Of a stretch of DNA of 64,000 nucleotides, positions 44,380 to 56,064 are shown piece by piece (position 1 is the stretch's first letter; each line of letters begins with the position of its first letter). The stretch covers positions 7,564,001 to 7,628,000 of the forward strand of contig PYIU01000002.1 in the NCBI GenBank assembly GCA_003415625.1. Reading direction: 5' to 3'. The notes below the pieces were generated by a model. That model ran no database searches. It was not told the DNA's origin and saw only the letters and a program-made list of their open reading frames with translations. The position numbers and the translations under genes are program-made. This stretch comes from Aquanectria penicillioides (Eukaryota > Ascomycota > Sordariomycetes > Hypocreales > Nectriaceae).

Positions 44380-46613
44380 ATGTCGTATTCGCCGCCATTG
44401 CAACCAACGCAAGTTATCCAGGGTAGACTAGGCAAGTGGTGGAACTTTACTGTCCATTTGCTTCCCCTTGCATTTGCTACTCTTCTTTTTTACATTAACT
44501 TTAACAAGCTGTACTGGTTTCCAATTAACGGAATCGGCTTTCAAGGCCATGGCACATTCAAAGCATCAGCAGACAATATTCTCAACGGCCTTCAACTGGC
44601 AGCCAAACTGTACGAAATCCTGGTTCTCGCCTCGCTTAGCACCATCACCCTCGACGCATTCAGGAGGCAACTTTTCGAGGACGGAATTCCACTCGGACTT
44701 CTCTCGGGCGCCTATCGCGTATTCGACATCATGTACATGCTGAATCCTAGGTTCTGGATAGGGGCTCAACGGGCAACCTGGCTTGCTGCTCTGCTGCTGT
44801 TGAGCGTCATTCTGTGTACCTTAGTTGGGCCAGCGTCTGCAATTCTTGTTATACCCAAGTTAGGATGGTATCCTCTACGAAGAGCATTCTCAAATGTTTA
44901 CATGCCAATATTCTTGGTGCATCCCGTCAAGATGTGGCCGACAACTTTGCATGACCTGTTGTGGGAAAGTGTGCCAGAATGTAAAACTCAAGCGGGTAGC
45001 CACTTTTACTACTGCCCCGCTGGTGGCTTTCCATATTTGCATTCTTGGGCAATGGGCTGGACGCACTCGGGACTTACGAACAATATCACGTTCCAAGATC
45101 CTTCAGGGACCGTAAGTCGCCGGATTGACATATGGCCCAGCGGCATATCAGGAACATTTGTTACGGGCCTAACTGCCTTGACACTGTCAACATTGGGCCA
45201 GTTCAAGAGTTACATAAGATCGTACGACGTTGGGTCCATTTCTCATGTTCAAGACTACAGACTTCGTCTTACACCATCATCCGTTAACTATCAGCCCTTG
45301 GTACAGGCCAAATGCAATATCTGGAACCGCGAAACTGGGGGCAATATTTCAGCCGCCCCTACCATGAAGTACCCTTCAAAAGAGCTAAACTGCTTTTCTG
45401 CAAACACAACAGACGACTGTCATCGAATCCGACTTCGAATCCAGAATTGGTTTATCCGGCCGGAAATATGGCTAGGGGAAGGGCCCACATTCAGCTTTAA
45501 CTCGTCAAAACTGGACACGCAGTCACAAAACGACAATTTATCTTCCTTGCTATTTCACGCGCGACTACCATATCTCAATGGTGACGTGGTTGGAATGCGC
45601 GTTGCCGCATGCAGCTTCATGGCTCACTGGATCCCTTCTGAAATCCTGGCTGATCCTACCAATTCTGAGGTAATAGAAAGCAACATAACTGACTTGAAAG
45701 TCTTTGAAACCAAGAACACTGATGCAAAGAATTACCCTCGCGATATTTTCGGGCCCACCATACGCATTGATGAATCCTGGATGCCATATCTCGACTTGAG
45801 GATACCGAGGAATAACAGCAACGACAGCACTACTCAATCCACACCGCAGCCTAGTGGAATATTTACCACTATAGGCTCTCTTCTTGATGCCTTATCATTC
45901 CACTTTACAAATCAAACTGGTTCTTGGAATAGCTTCGGCCCTGGTAGCTCAATTAGAGCAACCAGCGACAAAGCAGGAGATGAGATTGTGCAAGTTACAT
46001 TGGAAAAGCTCACGGGAGCAATAGTCACAGACGCTATTGCAAGAACGGCAGCGTTTTATAGCCCAAACCTCATCATTCCTGGAGATTCAGAAAATGGTAG
46101 CATTGTCGTTATAGACCTCTTGATGCGCGAAGGTGCCAGAGAGACCAAAGATGAGATCTTTAAAAACGGCACCAGGAAAGACAGTTTCGGTCAACTCTCC
46201 GATTCAACCAAAACTCCAGACCAATGGCTTGCATATGCAAGCGCAGAGCTTGCTTCAGTGGACTTCCAAGCAGAGCGCCTTGGGTATGGATATGGAAAGC
46301 CTGGGGGAGGGTTAACATTTGCAGTAGTGGTTCTGTTCATATATGTGACTACAGTCATTGTTAACTGGATTGTCGTATTGTGTTACAATGCCTATACTGT
46401 TGTTGTGTTGGAGGACTTGCAGGACCTCCTCGCCTTTGCGTGGAAGTCTCCCCCCCGCGTGACTTAAAGGACCAAGGGGTGAAGGTTTGGGACACATCTG
46501 TGTGGAAGGAAAAGGTGGCCGTGAGAGCCACATCGTCAAACCATTTAACGATGGCCCTAGATGGGGAGCAGAAGGACCTTCTTAGAGTGAGAAAACTGGA
46601 GAGGTATTGGTAA
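44380..46613 (+). CDS. large fungal membrane protein of unknown function, frame break near C terminus
   Basis: One open exon of 695 codons (44380-46467). Hydrophobic segments lie at about residues 25-45 (LLPLAFATLLFYINF), 80-95, 133-158 (WLAALLLLSVILCTLVGPASAILVI) and 645-680 (LTFAVVVLFIYVTTVIVNWIVVL). The ~450-residue middle is polar with many N-glycosylation sequons (NNIT, NISA, NSSK, NITD, NNSN), so it is probably extracellular. This matches the layout of an uncharacterised fungal membrane-protein family. The frame ends at PPRVT-stop just after a C7 run (46450-46456). In the next frame the protein continues DLKDQGVKVWDTSVWKEKV to TAA 46611-46613, giving the expected cytosolic tail. One missing C would restore it. 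No function can be assigned. Confidence 0.7.
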
Positions 46614-47031
46614 TAGCTTGTAGCTCTTCAAGTTTTAGTAGTTTGGATACAAAAACCATCCAGATAGAGCAGACTGTGTCAGTGAATAATCGATAACGAC
46701 GACTCCATTTCATTGCTCTGCTGGGGATGCCGGGGACGGAACCTATAAATAGCTTTCCCACAGTCTAACTGTAACGAAGCTTCACTAGCAAAAATAGCGC
46801 CTCACGTGTTCAATCGTAGCCCTCAAGTGCATAAATTGACAGCCCCTCACCTCACCACTATTGTCAGATCATGATTCACTTCAATTTACCTCATAAATTT
46901 TGGCAACTGAATCGTTCATAGCAGTGGCTCAACTCTCATTTTCCTTCCACCCATTATCCCATTTGCCGACCTCTTGAGCACTTTCATCTCATTTACATCA
47001 TCAAGAAGACACCGCCTTACTCGTGAACATC
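46614..47031. other. intergenic, 420 bp
   Basis: Promoter region of the small orphan gene; TATAAATA at about 46744 lies too far upstream to be a confident TATA box. Nothing else seen. Confidence 0.35.
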
Positions 47032-47457
47032 ATGACCGAACAACAAGGAGTAGCGGGAGTTGAGGCGGAGCGCCGTCCACGTGTCTTTCCAATTGCATAT
47101 CCACTGACCTCCTCTTGGGATATTGCTATTACCTCATCAGATTATGACAAACTGGTCAAAGGCTTCCAGCCAATAGCCATGGAGGATAGGTGGCTCTGTT
47201 GTGCCGATATTCCTGATACGCAAGGGAATTTTGTGGTTCACATGTATAGAAGCTGGACTGGACGCGAACAGTTTCGACTCTCCATCTCCCGTACGGTCAA
47301 AGCTTTAGGCTCAGACGACAAAACGGCGAAGGGAGCCACAATCAAAGAGATTACGTGGGAAAGGCGTAAGGATAAGCCTCATACGACAGAGGAGGACGCG
47401 AAAGACTTGGCTACCAATATCTGCAATATTGTTTTGGGCTGCAAGTTGGGTCAATAA
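47032..47457 (+). CDS. small soluble protein of unknown function
   Basis: A single-exon 141-aa protein beginning MTEQQGVAG (an ATG three codons earlier is possible). The core FPIAYPLTSSWDIAITSSDYDKLVKGF, MEDRWLCCADIPDTQGNFVVHMYRSWTGRE, ATIKEITWERRK and CNIVLGCKL is compact with several aromatic residues and reads like a real folded protein, but I cannot name the family. No signal peptide or membrane segment. Good codon continuity and isolated context with its own upstream region support it being expressed. Confidence 0.6.
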   Translation: MTEQQGVAGVEAERRPRVFPIAYPLTSSWDIAITSSDYDKLVKGFQPIAMEDRWLCCADIPDTQGNFVVHMYRSWTGREQFRLSISRTVKALGSDDKTAKGATIKEITWERRKDKPHTTEEDAKDLATNICNIVLGCKLGQ

Positions 47458-47951
47458 TGCTTCGGGCCCGTCTCTACCAAAGTAACTGAAACTAAATCAA
47501 CAATACTCGCCGCAATATTCGTCATATCGACTGTTGTGCTTGATAATAGTGAGGGATCTGTGTAGATGACTAGACGAATATCGAGTATGTGCTTGTCCAT
47601 TTTCGAAGTATAGATTGGGATAAATTCTTTGCATCTTTTATTGCAGTTTTTCGAATCGCTCGCTTTTAGGGGCAATTTTGCTAAACGCTAAGCCCGGTAC
47701 GGACGTAATTGGCTTATTGATCTTCCGGAAAGGGCATTCTGCTTTATGGTGTACCACGGTTCAAATGACACTGTAGCACACTGTACACCCCGTTGGGGAC
47801 TGACTATGGTGGATCCGTCCTTCTCGGGCTTTCGGGTTGATATTATTACGAGCTCCCAGAATAAATCTGCTCACCCCAAGGTGCCCCCATTCCCCCAAAC
47901 GTTGCTCCGTACACAATCATTTTTATCTCCTTTTAACACTTTAAACTTGCC
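47458..47951. other. intergenic, 490 bp
   Basis: Upstream of the alpha/beta hydrolase gene. No feature recognised. Confidence 0.4.
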
Positions 47952-48809
47952 ATGCCCTCACCGACGATTCTCAAAGCCGATCGGTGCTGGCCGCTGTGGG
48001 CTGAAGACTCCCTGGATGGCGCCTTTGATCTTGACTTGCCAGGCAACACTTTGGACAACGCAGTTGTTACCAAAGTTGATCGCCCATTTCTCTTTGGATA
48101 TAGCCCAGAAAAGCCAAATGGTCGAGGCGTACTTATTCTTGGAGGGGGCGGTTACGTTCAGCTAATGGTTGGCCGTGAAGGCATTGCAGTAGCAAAGTGG
48201 CTCAATAGCTTGGGCTTCTACACCTTCGTTCTTGTCCATCGATTCCCAAATGTCCGTACCAGCGCCCAAGCACCTGTGGACGATGCCAGACGCGCGCTCA
48301 GGTTAATGGAGGAGAGTGGGCTTGCACATTACGGCCTGGGAATTTGCGGCTTGTCATCTGGTGGCCATCTCGCTGCTGCTCTTCTTGCCGAATACCCTCA
48401 GCAATGGACTTCTCCCGTTCTCGAAGTCCCAAAACCTCAATTCGCCATTCTGGGATATGGCCCTATCTCGACAAATGCTGTGGGCCGCACTGTTGTCGCT
48501 GATAAGCCTGCCCTTCCTCCGGTAGAAAAGCAGGCACTGTACGATATGGTGCAGCCGGACGTCCAATTGAAGACACCGGCTCCTCCGACGTTCATTGTAT
48601 ATTCCAACAATGATCCAGTTGTACCAGTTACTAATGCCTACCGCCTTGCTGAGGGAATATCAAAGAGTGGAGGATCTGTTGAACTTCATATTTTTGCTGA
48701 TGCACCTCACGGCTTTGGTCTTGATACACCTGACCTCCCTGTGTCGAACTGGCCGTCCATGTGTGAGGCTTGGCTGCGACAGCGTAATCTAATAGAGAGA
48801 AGCAAATGA
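47952..48809 (+). CDS. alpha/beta hydrolase (acetyl-esterase / BD-FAE-like)
   Basis: A single-exon 285-aa alpha/beta hydrolase. The oxyanion-side loop GGGGY is at 64-68, the nucleophile elbow GLSSGGH holds Ser135, Asp221 is in SNNDPVVP and His253 in APHGFGL, giving a complete triad. The order fits the BD-FAE/carbohydrate-esterase-like group that removes acetyl or feruloyl groups from xylan-type polymers; related members act on small esters. No signal peptide is present, so the enzyme appears intracellular, as in the sialic/acetyl-xylan-oligomer esterases. RGVLILGGGGYVQLM near the N terminus is typical. It is intact. Not adjacent to the xylanase or GH43 genes. Confidence 0.85.
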   Translation: MPSPTILKADRCWPLWAEDSLDGAFDLDLPGNTLDNAVVTKVDRPFLFGYSPEKPNGRGVLILGGGGYVQLMVGREGIAVAKWLNSLGFYTFVLVHRFPNVRTSAQAPVDDARRALRLMEESGLAHYGLGICGLSSGGHLAAALLAEYPQQWTSPVLEVPKPQFAILGYGPISTNAVGRTVVADKPALPPVEKQALYDMVQPDVQLKTPAPPTFIVYSNNDPVVPVTNAYRLAEGISKSGGSVELHIFADAPHGFGLDTPDLPVSNWPSMCEAWLRQRNLIERSK

Positions 48810-49662
48810 GGTTGTAAGACATTTAAAAGACGAACCATAAAGTTTCAAGATCAAATATCAACCGAGGCTCTTTTAGTGTTTTCATCAAAAAGTTAAACGT
48901 CAGAAATGCCATGACTCACTTCATTCTTAGACTAGGCCATACTTCGAGGGAAAGACGAATTTAAAGAAATTGGAATAGCCGATCACTTTTAGTACACAAT
49001 CGCTGTGAATAAACTGTCACAGTACTTTTAGCAATGATTTACTTACTAAGGACTTGATTTATTTGTAGATCATTGTTTTCGTGCAGAAGGATCGTTTTCC
49101 ATTGCGCGCACATTGTCAAACCTGCGGATCTAATCAACAAAGTCCTATCCTCCACGAATTGTGTAGAAGTGAGGGCATGATCCTGGTTGTAATCAAGGAT
49201 GCTAACTTTGAAGCTATTTGTGCCGGGCACAACTGGCCGGAAACCTTTGACCAATGGAGATGGATAGGCAAAATGTAAACTGCGCGAACGATCAACTCAC
49301 AACACTGATATTAAGCTTATCAATGCAATGATTTCTTCCACATCATAATAAAAACTAATTTCAATCAATACTAGACCACTGTCTGGGTATGAACGGAGAC
49401 GCTATCACATGTCTAATATAGTGCTCCTCGCAATAACATTAGACTTAGTGCTCTTCAACGCAGGAAGACCTAAGATCGTGATAAAATACATCGTCGATTG
49501 GAAATGATGGAAGGTCAAAAATACGGGAATCTGATTATTGGTACTAGAACTACCGCACATCTGGTTGTTGTATATTCCTCTCTGATCGTAGAATTCATAG
49601 ATGTGCTGCGCTCTGTGGAGCCAAAACAAAATCGTCTTCATCCCAGCTTGATCTCATCAAAT
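48810..49662. other. spacer between convergent genes, 850 bp
   Basis: 3' flanks of the hydrolase (plus) and GH43 (minus) genes. No gene recognised. Confidence 0.4.
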
Positions 49663-50852
49663 TCATACAGGCTCGCTATAGACATGATCGAAGGCTACTG
49701 GAGTACCAAAGTTCGGTGATCCATCGCTATGTGTTCCCAAAAGCTGGATTTCGGTATACCTTGTATCATCGCAGGCACCAGTGGGGTTGGACGTGGCACT
49801 AAATCTCAGTCATTAAAATTTGATAGGGCTAATATTGAGTAGACACTTACTGATAAACCAGCCATTGTTGGTTTCCGGAGGGACTCTGGAAGAACGAGTT
49901 GTGACCGGTGCCGTAGTTCCCGTTAGCACTGCTAAACACGCAGCCGCTGGATTTTGTCCAGGCAGATGCGCTTGTTGGGCTTGAGACCCCGTTCCATTTA
50001 AGTGTCCCGATGCAGTAGCTATATTCATATTAGCCAAATCAAATCGTAAATGATGTCCAGGACCATGTACTATTGTGTCCAGCAATCAGATGCTGAATAT
50101 GCCAAATATGTTGATCCATCCCAGTATAGTGCCGCAGGTCCCTCATTGACCGGGTTCCCTTGAGTCTCCCAAGATTGCGTGGGTTGAGAAATAACGTAGA
50201 TTGAACCAGAGACAGAAAGACCATCTGAGCTAAGTTGCTGCAAGCAAATGGATTGATGTTCGACACCGTGGAAACAAGATGTAGCAAGGAAATTACCATA
50301 GGTAGAAAATCGGAGTACTGTAGCATCAATTGCCCAGTCTGTTGTCATTTGGCCGACATATGTATAGGAGTCATCCCATGCAGATGTTCCGCCTAGGAGC
50401 GTTGAGTGCCATAACGGGGCAAGATTTGAAGATTACTTACCTTGAGCTACATGGACTCTCTGGCCATTCAAATCAGTGCTGTCTCCAGCAGTGAAATACA
50501 AAAGCCATTTATTGTTGATCCAGTGGATTTCTGGAGCCCAAACATTGCAGCATCGGCTGGCTACTGTGGATGAGTAGATGGTCTTCTTGGTCGCGGTTTT
50601 CAAGCCCGCAACAGTCGTGGACCTCGCGATTTGAACATTGGTCCACGAAGTTGTAAGTAGATAACTGCATTTCAGTTAGATAATTCGTTGAAAACGGCAT
50701 CATTCTCATTAGACATACTAGTATCCGTCACCGCTAAGTGTTACAAAAGGATCAGATCCACTAGGATTACGGATCGGGTTTGTCCAAGCGGCGGAAGAGC
50801 CAAAGACGCTAAAAGCGCCCAGCAAACCTACAACCCATGAAAGAAACTTCAT
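49663..50852 (-). CDS. GH43 glycoside hydrolase (arabinanase/arabinofuranosidase type), secreted
   Basis: Five exons (50852-50719, 50664-50441, 50392-50071, 50018-49851, 49798-49663; introns 48-54 bp) join in frame to 327 aa. Residues 1-22 (MKFLSWVVGLLGAFSVFGSSAA) are a signal peptide. The five-bladed propeller carries the GH43 triad: base Asp34 in PSGSDPF, pKa modulator Asp142 in WAIDATV and general acid Glu203 in NEGPAAL; WAPEIHWINNKWLLYFTAG and YGTGHNSFFQSP are family signatures. These inverting enzymes release arabinose or xylose from plant cell-wall polymers. The junction CWTQ-YYCIGTLKW and the tail DDTRYTEIQLL were recovered only after splicing, which shows the gene is intact. With the GH11 enzyme it gives this window a small hemicellulose-degrading capacity. 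Confidence 0.9.
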
Positions 50853-51589
50853 GCTATTCAATTCAAGTAATTGCAAAAACGATGCTGAATGCCATAATTC
50901 AACTCCCTTGACCTAAGGAAGCCAGCCATTTTGTATATAAGCTGATCGACACCAGCGACACAACCACGTGACACGATTACAACAGTGAGAGTAGTTTCCA
51001 CAAATAGGACGACAGCGCTTAGATCTTTGATGCTTCTAGCCTGAGCGAGCGTCCGGAGGTTAGATGCCGTAGCAAAAATGGATAGAAGCGTAGAGAATAA
51101 GTTCATGATAAAGCTACATCACGCGGGTGGCGGGTGGATCTCGAGGGCTCACTGGAGCGGCTGTATTGACTGTGAGACTTGCCTCTCATTTTTTCCGGCC
51201 ATTTCCTTAGGTATCATTGATATGGACGAAATTGAAGGGATTGTGAGTCTAAAAGTCTCCTCGATTGGAGGACGCACTTCTTTCTCCGCAACCTTATTTC
51301 CCCGCTTGAATAAGATTGCTGCGAAAGGTTTTATTTATAGTATTGGTTATGAAGGATGTGAGATGTAATTGGAAATATGAGACAGTCCATATTCCCGAAC
51401 AGAACTGTCAGAGACGATGGGATGTTCTGTTCGCTGCCCTCCTGCCATCTGACGCTAACGATTTAAGCATCAAGACAAAATCTTTCTTTCAGCATATTTA
51501 GCTATACGCCAACCAATGCGCCCAGAAATATATGTATTAATCATATGGAATATTGCGAACTTCAACGATTCCTGAAAGTGCTAACCCAA
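50853..51589. other. intergenic, 740 bp
   Basis: Promoter region of the GH43 gene. No other feature recognised. Confidence 0.4.
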
Positions 51590-52535
51590 CTATTTTAGTA
51601 TGTCAAGCCACTTGTAGTGCTTCCTGTTGTCTCGGGTTCTTACAGTTCGAGGTATTCGAGCTGCTCCCATGTGACATACAAGTGTCTCTGCTTTTGTCTT
51701 TGGTGGGGGCACTCCCAAAGTCATGCCACCGTCCACTGGAAGAACTTGGCCCGTTATCCACTGCGACTGCGCGAGGCAAAAAACATAACGACGTTGGCTA
51801 CTTCATCAACGCAAAATCTCGCTATCTTCAATATTTTGTCGCATCATTCCTGTGTTTACGACGCCGGGTGCTACCCAGTTAATGTTGATTGAGTCCTTGG
51901 CGTGGTCCATTGCTCCAGTCCGCGTCATGTGGTTCACCGATGCCTTCGTCGCCGAGTATGCGACCTCATCAGGGAACGCAACTGCCGCGGCACTTGATGA
52001 AATGTTCACAATACGCCCCCTGTTGTCCCATTTTGGGTCAATTTCTTGCTTGAGAAACTGGCGAATAGCCAGTCGCATTGCCTTGGCTGTTCCCAGCGTA
52101 TACACAGCCAACATCTTGGCCCATAGTTCGTCGTCCTCGTCGGAGAAGTCACGAAAAGGCGCCCAGTACCCAGCACAATTGACAACAATATCAAGGCGAC
52201 CAAACGTCTATAAATTTCTGGTTAGCGATTATCGGTCGAATGAAGACATGGAAGGTATTGCTTGCCGACAAAGACTAGTCGAATGCGGCTTCTAATTCGT
52301 TCGAGGCCGAAATACCGACCATGCAGAAGATCGCCTTGCCGCCGCACTTTGTGACAAGACTCTCGGTTGTAAAGCCAATATCAGCCTCCTATCCACGAGG
52401 ATTGGCATCTGGCTACAGATCGCAGCACACCAATTCTGCACCTTGTTTGGCGAGAGCTAGTGCGGTCGCTCGACCCATGCCAGATGACGCTCCGGTCACA
52501 AGGGCAACTTTGCCGTCTAACTGCTTTGAAGCCAT
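51590..52535 (-). pseudogene. short-chain dehydrogenase/reductase, decayed (RIP-like stops)
   Basis: From ATG 52535 the reading is MASKQLDGKVALVTGASSGM with the TGxxxGxG cofactor motif. Three in-frame TAG codons follow (52415-52413, 52391-52389, 52277-52275), the first and third at places where Gln is expected. A GC-AG intron (donor GCAAGC) leads to FGRLDIVVNCAGYWAPF (NxAG motif), then IVNISSSAAAVAFPDEVAYSATKASV with the catalytic Ser and YxxxK. Near the end two compensating frame changes bracket DEVANVVMFFASRS before SQWITGQVLPVDGGMTLG. The stop is at 51590-51592. The family reduces or oxidises hydroxyl/keto groups with NAD(P). All catalytic motifs remain visible, so decay is recent. The substrate is unknown. 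Confidence 0.8.
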
Positions 52536-53583
52536 GCTGTTTCGATGAAGTGGGCGTGTGGTTGAATGGAAGTGAAGAAAGATGCATTGCGTGTGCGAAT
52601 CGCGCCAGAGGTGTATATAGACCTCTTCATCTCAAGCACTGCCCGTTAACCGAGGGTAGCGTGTCACATCAGTAGTCACCCATCCGTCGTACTAGATTCG
52701 GGCTGACTTCGGTATGATTGTAGGCCTGTGGCGATTATCCGATGAATCTCTCCAACTTTGTGTAGTGCCGAAAACCCAACGAAATTGGTCAATAAAGTGA
52801 ATGCTCGGTAGTCTCTCCAAGCGTGACGTGTGCAGGATTTCTAATCGCAGAACCGTATGAGCTTTTTAGGCATTGTGCTGTCAACACCAGTGCCCCCCTC
52901 ACCTCGATTCTGTTCAGCCCGGAGGTGTAGCGCTGGACCTTAAACAATTTGAGACCTACAGTTCCAACCATACTTCTCATATCGTGCATGTAAATCAAAG
53001 CTTGAGTCCTGCTATAATATGATCTAGGTTTGGGCTACATGAACGACTCGCATCCGGTGGTGCCAATAGTTTGGCGTGGTTTCTAGAATTCTCCTAACCC
53101 TGGACCGCATCATCACTCTTCATTGCTTGGATTCGTAACGTGGCTACGCCTCCCAGGATACAAGGGGCAATGATGACTGTGACAGCAGTAAGCCGACAGA
53201 GTACAATATTAAACCTCATACGTATGGCCTCTAATAGCTAACCTACACAAGCAGGGAATTCTCCACGGGACACTCGTTTCGTGGGGCACCCCGTATTTCT
53301 CGTTTTCTCACCATAATGTCGTTGTAACTTGAACACCATTTCGGACAATCTCCACCTTAAAGGCCGATAGTTCATCCGAAATGACAATCAAGACATGTTT
53401 AGGGGAGGTGAGACTATATTACGTATGTAGCTGATTCTCACGAAGATGACAGATTTACCTTGCTGTCGAATCAGTGACACATGAGTACCCATCATCAGGA
53501 GTTCCTCAATATATCCTGTCTTGCTGGTAGTGCTCGCTTTCCCCATATATAAGCTCTCTCAAGTAGGAAAACGTCACCCACGG
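52536..53583. other. intergenic, 1.05 kb
   Basis: Between the SDR relic (minus) and the P450 relic (plus). No feature recognised. Confidence 0.4.
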
Positions 53584-55465
53584 ATGCCTCCAGGACCTCC
53601 AACTCTACCATTGTTGGGTAATGCGCTTTCAATCCCCACCACCGGCCTAGGAAAACAGTAAGTTTGCAAACAATTTCCATTTTTTATCGATATTGCTGAG
53701 TTGAAGGCAGAGGACTCATTTCGGTTCAGATTCAGGATATGGGCCGACAAATAGGGCCTATCTACTCTTTAACTATCGGCCCAACCAACCTCATTGTTTT
53801 GTGTAACCGCAAGGCTGTCAACTAGCTTCTAGATAAGAAAGGAAGCATATATCCAGACCGGCCTTTCAATTATGTCACCAACTATGTTACACGTGGAGAT
53901 CATCTTACTCTGAAGTGCGTTGGGCCATCTTGGCGAGAGAAACGCCCGGTCGTCACTCGCAATCTCAACCCAAAGTCGCTAGACCAGAGAGACTTCAAGG
54001 TTCAAGAAGCCGAGTGAGTTGAATGGGTCTGCGCCAGGGGGCGTGTGAAATGCATTGCAAGCTCTACTGATACAGAGGTTGGGGCTGCGATCTTTATGAA
54101 TAACCTCGCTCGGGGCCCAGATCAGTTCTTCGAATACAGCCGCTTGCATACGCTCTCCGTTGCATTCACCTTGATCTATGGCAAAGAGTTTTCAATATTG
54201 ACTCGGAGTAGTATAAGAAATTCTTTGATCTAATGAACCTTGTATGAAATGGCCAATTGATCCAACATCATGTACCTTGAGATCAAGTTGAGCGACAGCT
54301 GACAATCTTCCCAATGGCTAGATCTACAAGAACCTGATGCAAACCCCCAATCAATGACTTTCTCTTGCTGAAATATCTTCCTGGCTCTTCGAAGATGCGA
54401 GCCACCAGGTGTCGCCAAATGATGGATGTTATGTGGGAGGAGGCCTGCAATGAGGTTGACCAGCCAGGGCCAATGGTGACACTCGCGATTGTTTCATTGA
54501 TAACAAACTTGACGAGTACCAAGAAAAATGATGGCCTTCTGAGATGATCAGACATGCTTTCAATAACCTCTGGGGCCAGCTTCTCGAGGCAGGGGCATAC
54601 TACACCTAACCAAATCCTGACGTCCATCTGAGCTCTCGTCAAGTATCCCCAGTTCCTGAAAAAGGCACAGGCGGAAATTGATGGTCTACGCGGTCCCGAA
54701 AGGGCGCCTATGTTTTCCGACTTCGATAAACTACCGGATATCAATTGCCTCGTCAAAGAAGGAATGAGGTGGAGGGCCACATAAGTTCTTCATATTTCTA
54801 TCAAAATACTGTCTCCGTATGCTACGCTACATCTCAGTGGGATTAACGTTTCTCAGCGCAGGAACTAGTCTACCACATATGGTCACACAGGGTAAAGAGG
54901 CATGATACTAGTAATTAGTGATCTCCAAGTTAACTAGAGCCACTAGATGACGAGTATGAGGGCAAATTGATATCAAAGAACAGCATGATTTTCGTGCCAG
55001 TTTGGGCCCTGCACTACGACGAGGGCAATACCCGGATCCTGACGAATTTAACCCCAATAGCTTCTCGAAACATCCCAAGCTCGCCAACGAGTATGCTATG
55101 AGCGGGGACTACGACAATCGAGATAAGTATCCTTAGTTATGTCTTTGTCCGCCCTAACTAACATTATGACTTCTGTATGCACCACTACGGCTACGGTGCA
55201 GGTTGGCGCATGTGTCCTGGCCGGCCTACATCTTGCGGAACGCAATATGTGGCGCATTATATCCAAGCTGTTGTGTGCTTTCAATATTTCCGAACCTATC
55301 AATGAGGGCACGGGGGAAATGTTACAACTAGACAAGAACGCATTTAGCTCTGTAGTTCTTATGTGTCCATTGCCGTTTCAGGCAAAGGTAACTCCGCGGA
55401 GCCCTGAACATGTAGCGGTTGTAGAGAGGGAACTAGTCGATACATTAGAATTGATGTCAGCATGA
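53584..55465 (+). pseudogene. cytochrome P450, decayed
   Basis: Order of conserved pieces: the proline-rich hinge MPPGPPTLPLLGNALSIPTTG (53584 on), YGPIYSLTIGPTNLIVLCNR, LDKKGSIYPDRPF, WREKRPVVTRNLNPKS, LLLKYLPGSSKMRATRCRQM, YPQFLKKAQAEIDGLRGPER, the K-helix KEGMRWR (ExxR), IFVPVWALHYDEG and the haem loop YGYGAGWRMCPG (about 55184-55220), which still has the Cys ligand. A shift follows into LHLAERNMWRIISKLLCAFN and the C terminus, ending at 55465. Pieces lie in different frames with numerous stops, and the I-helix region is poor. No N-terminal membrane anchor is seen before the hinge. It belongs to the fungal CYP2-like class (O-methylsterigmatocystin-oxidoreductase-like architecture), which is family knowledge. 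It is clearly non-functional. Confidence 0.85.
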
Positions 55466-56064
55466 GAATACGCTTCGGCTAATGAAAATCGTTCGATAAT
55501 GATCTTTGGGTTGGCGCCTGTGAAGCAATCCGGACCAGGCCGGCAATTTGTTAAATTAGGCTTGAATATAATATCGCTCCGGCAGCAGAATACAAACCAA
55601 AGAATTTAAATAACTAACTCATATTTCCGTTGATAAAGGGGTGACAAATGCTCCATGAAAAACTAGGTGCAGATGTTGAGAAACATTAGATAAGCTTCGG
55701 CACAGATCTGACGGCGACCCTTAACAATCGGTCTTCAGATGGACGGTGACAACAACAAGTCCTCCACATGATAGAACGCGATTACCCTCTTCTTGAATGT
55801 GCTTTTTGTACTCTATCCGTCATATTGTTAATCATGGGACTACTTGATCGCAGCATATTGTCGAGTCGTTCTGGGGTAGAGTGTAGCTTAACTTAAGACA
55901 GCCACGGTTAGTGTGACTGCTGACTATAATTTCTAACACTAGGCAGCATCTTGACTTAGAAATAACTCGATTAAGACTGAATAAATAGGTGATATCTAAA
56001 ATAAAGGCCTGTTACTAGAATTCACATACTACCTAGACTTTGAGCAATTGCTTTCATGTGCCCG
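55466..56064. other. spacer between convergent relics, 600 bp
   Basis: A/T-rich, no gene recognised. Confidence 0.35.

Noticed and set aside
47746..48165. 139-codon ORF upstream of and overlapping the alpha/beta hydrolase
   Set aside because: It overlaps the hydrolase in another frame and has no recognisable protein features.
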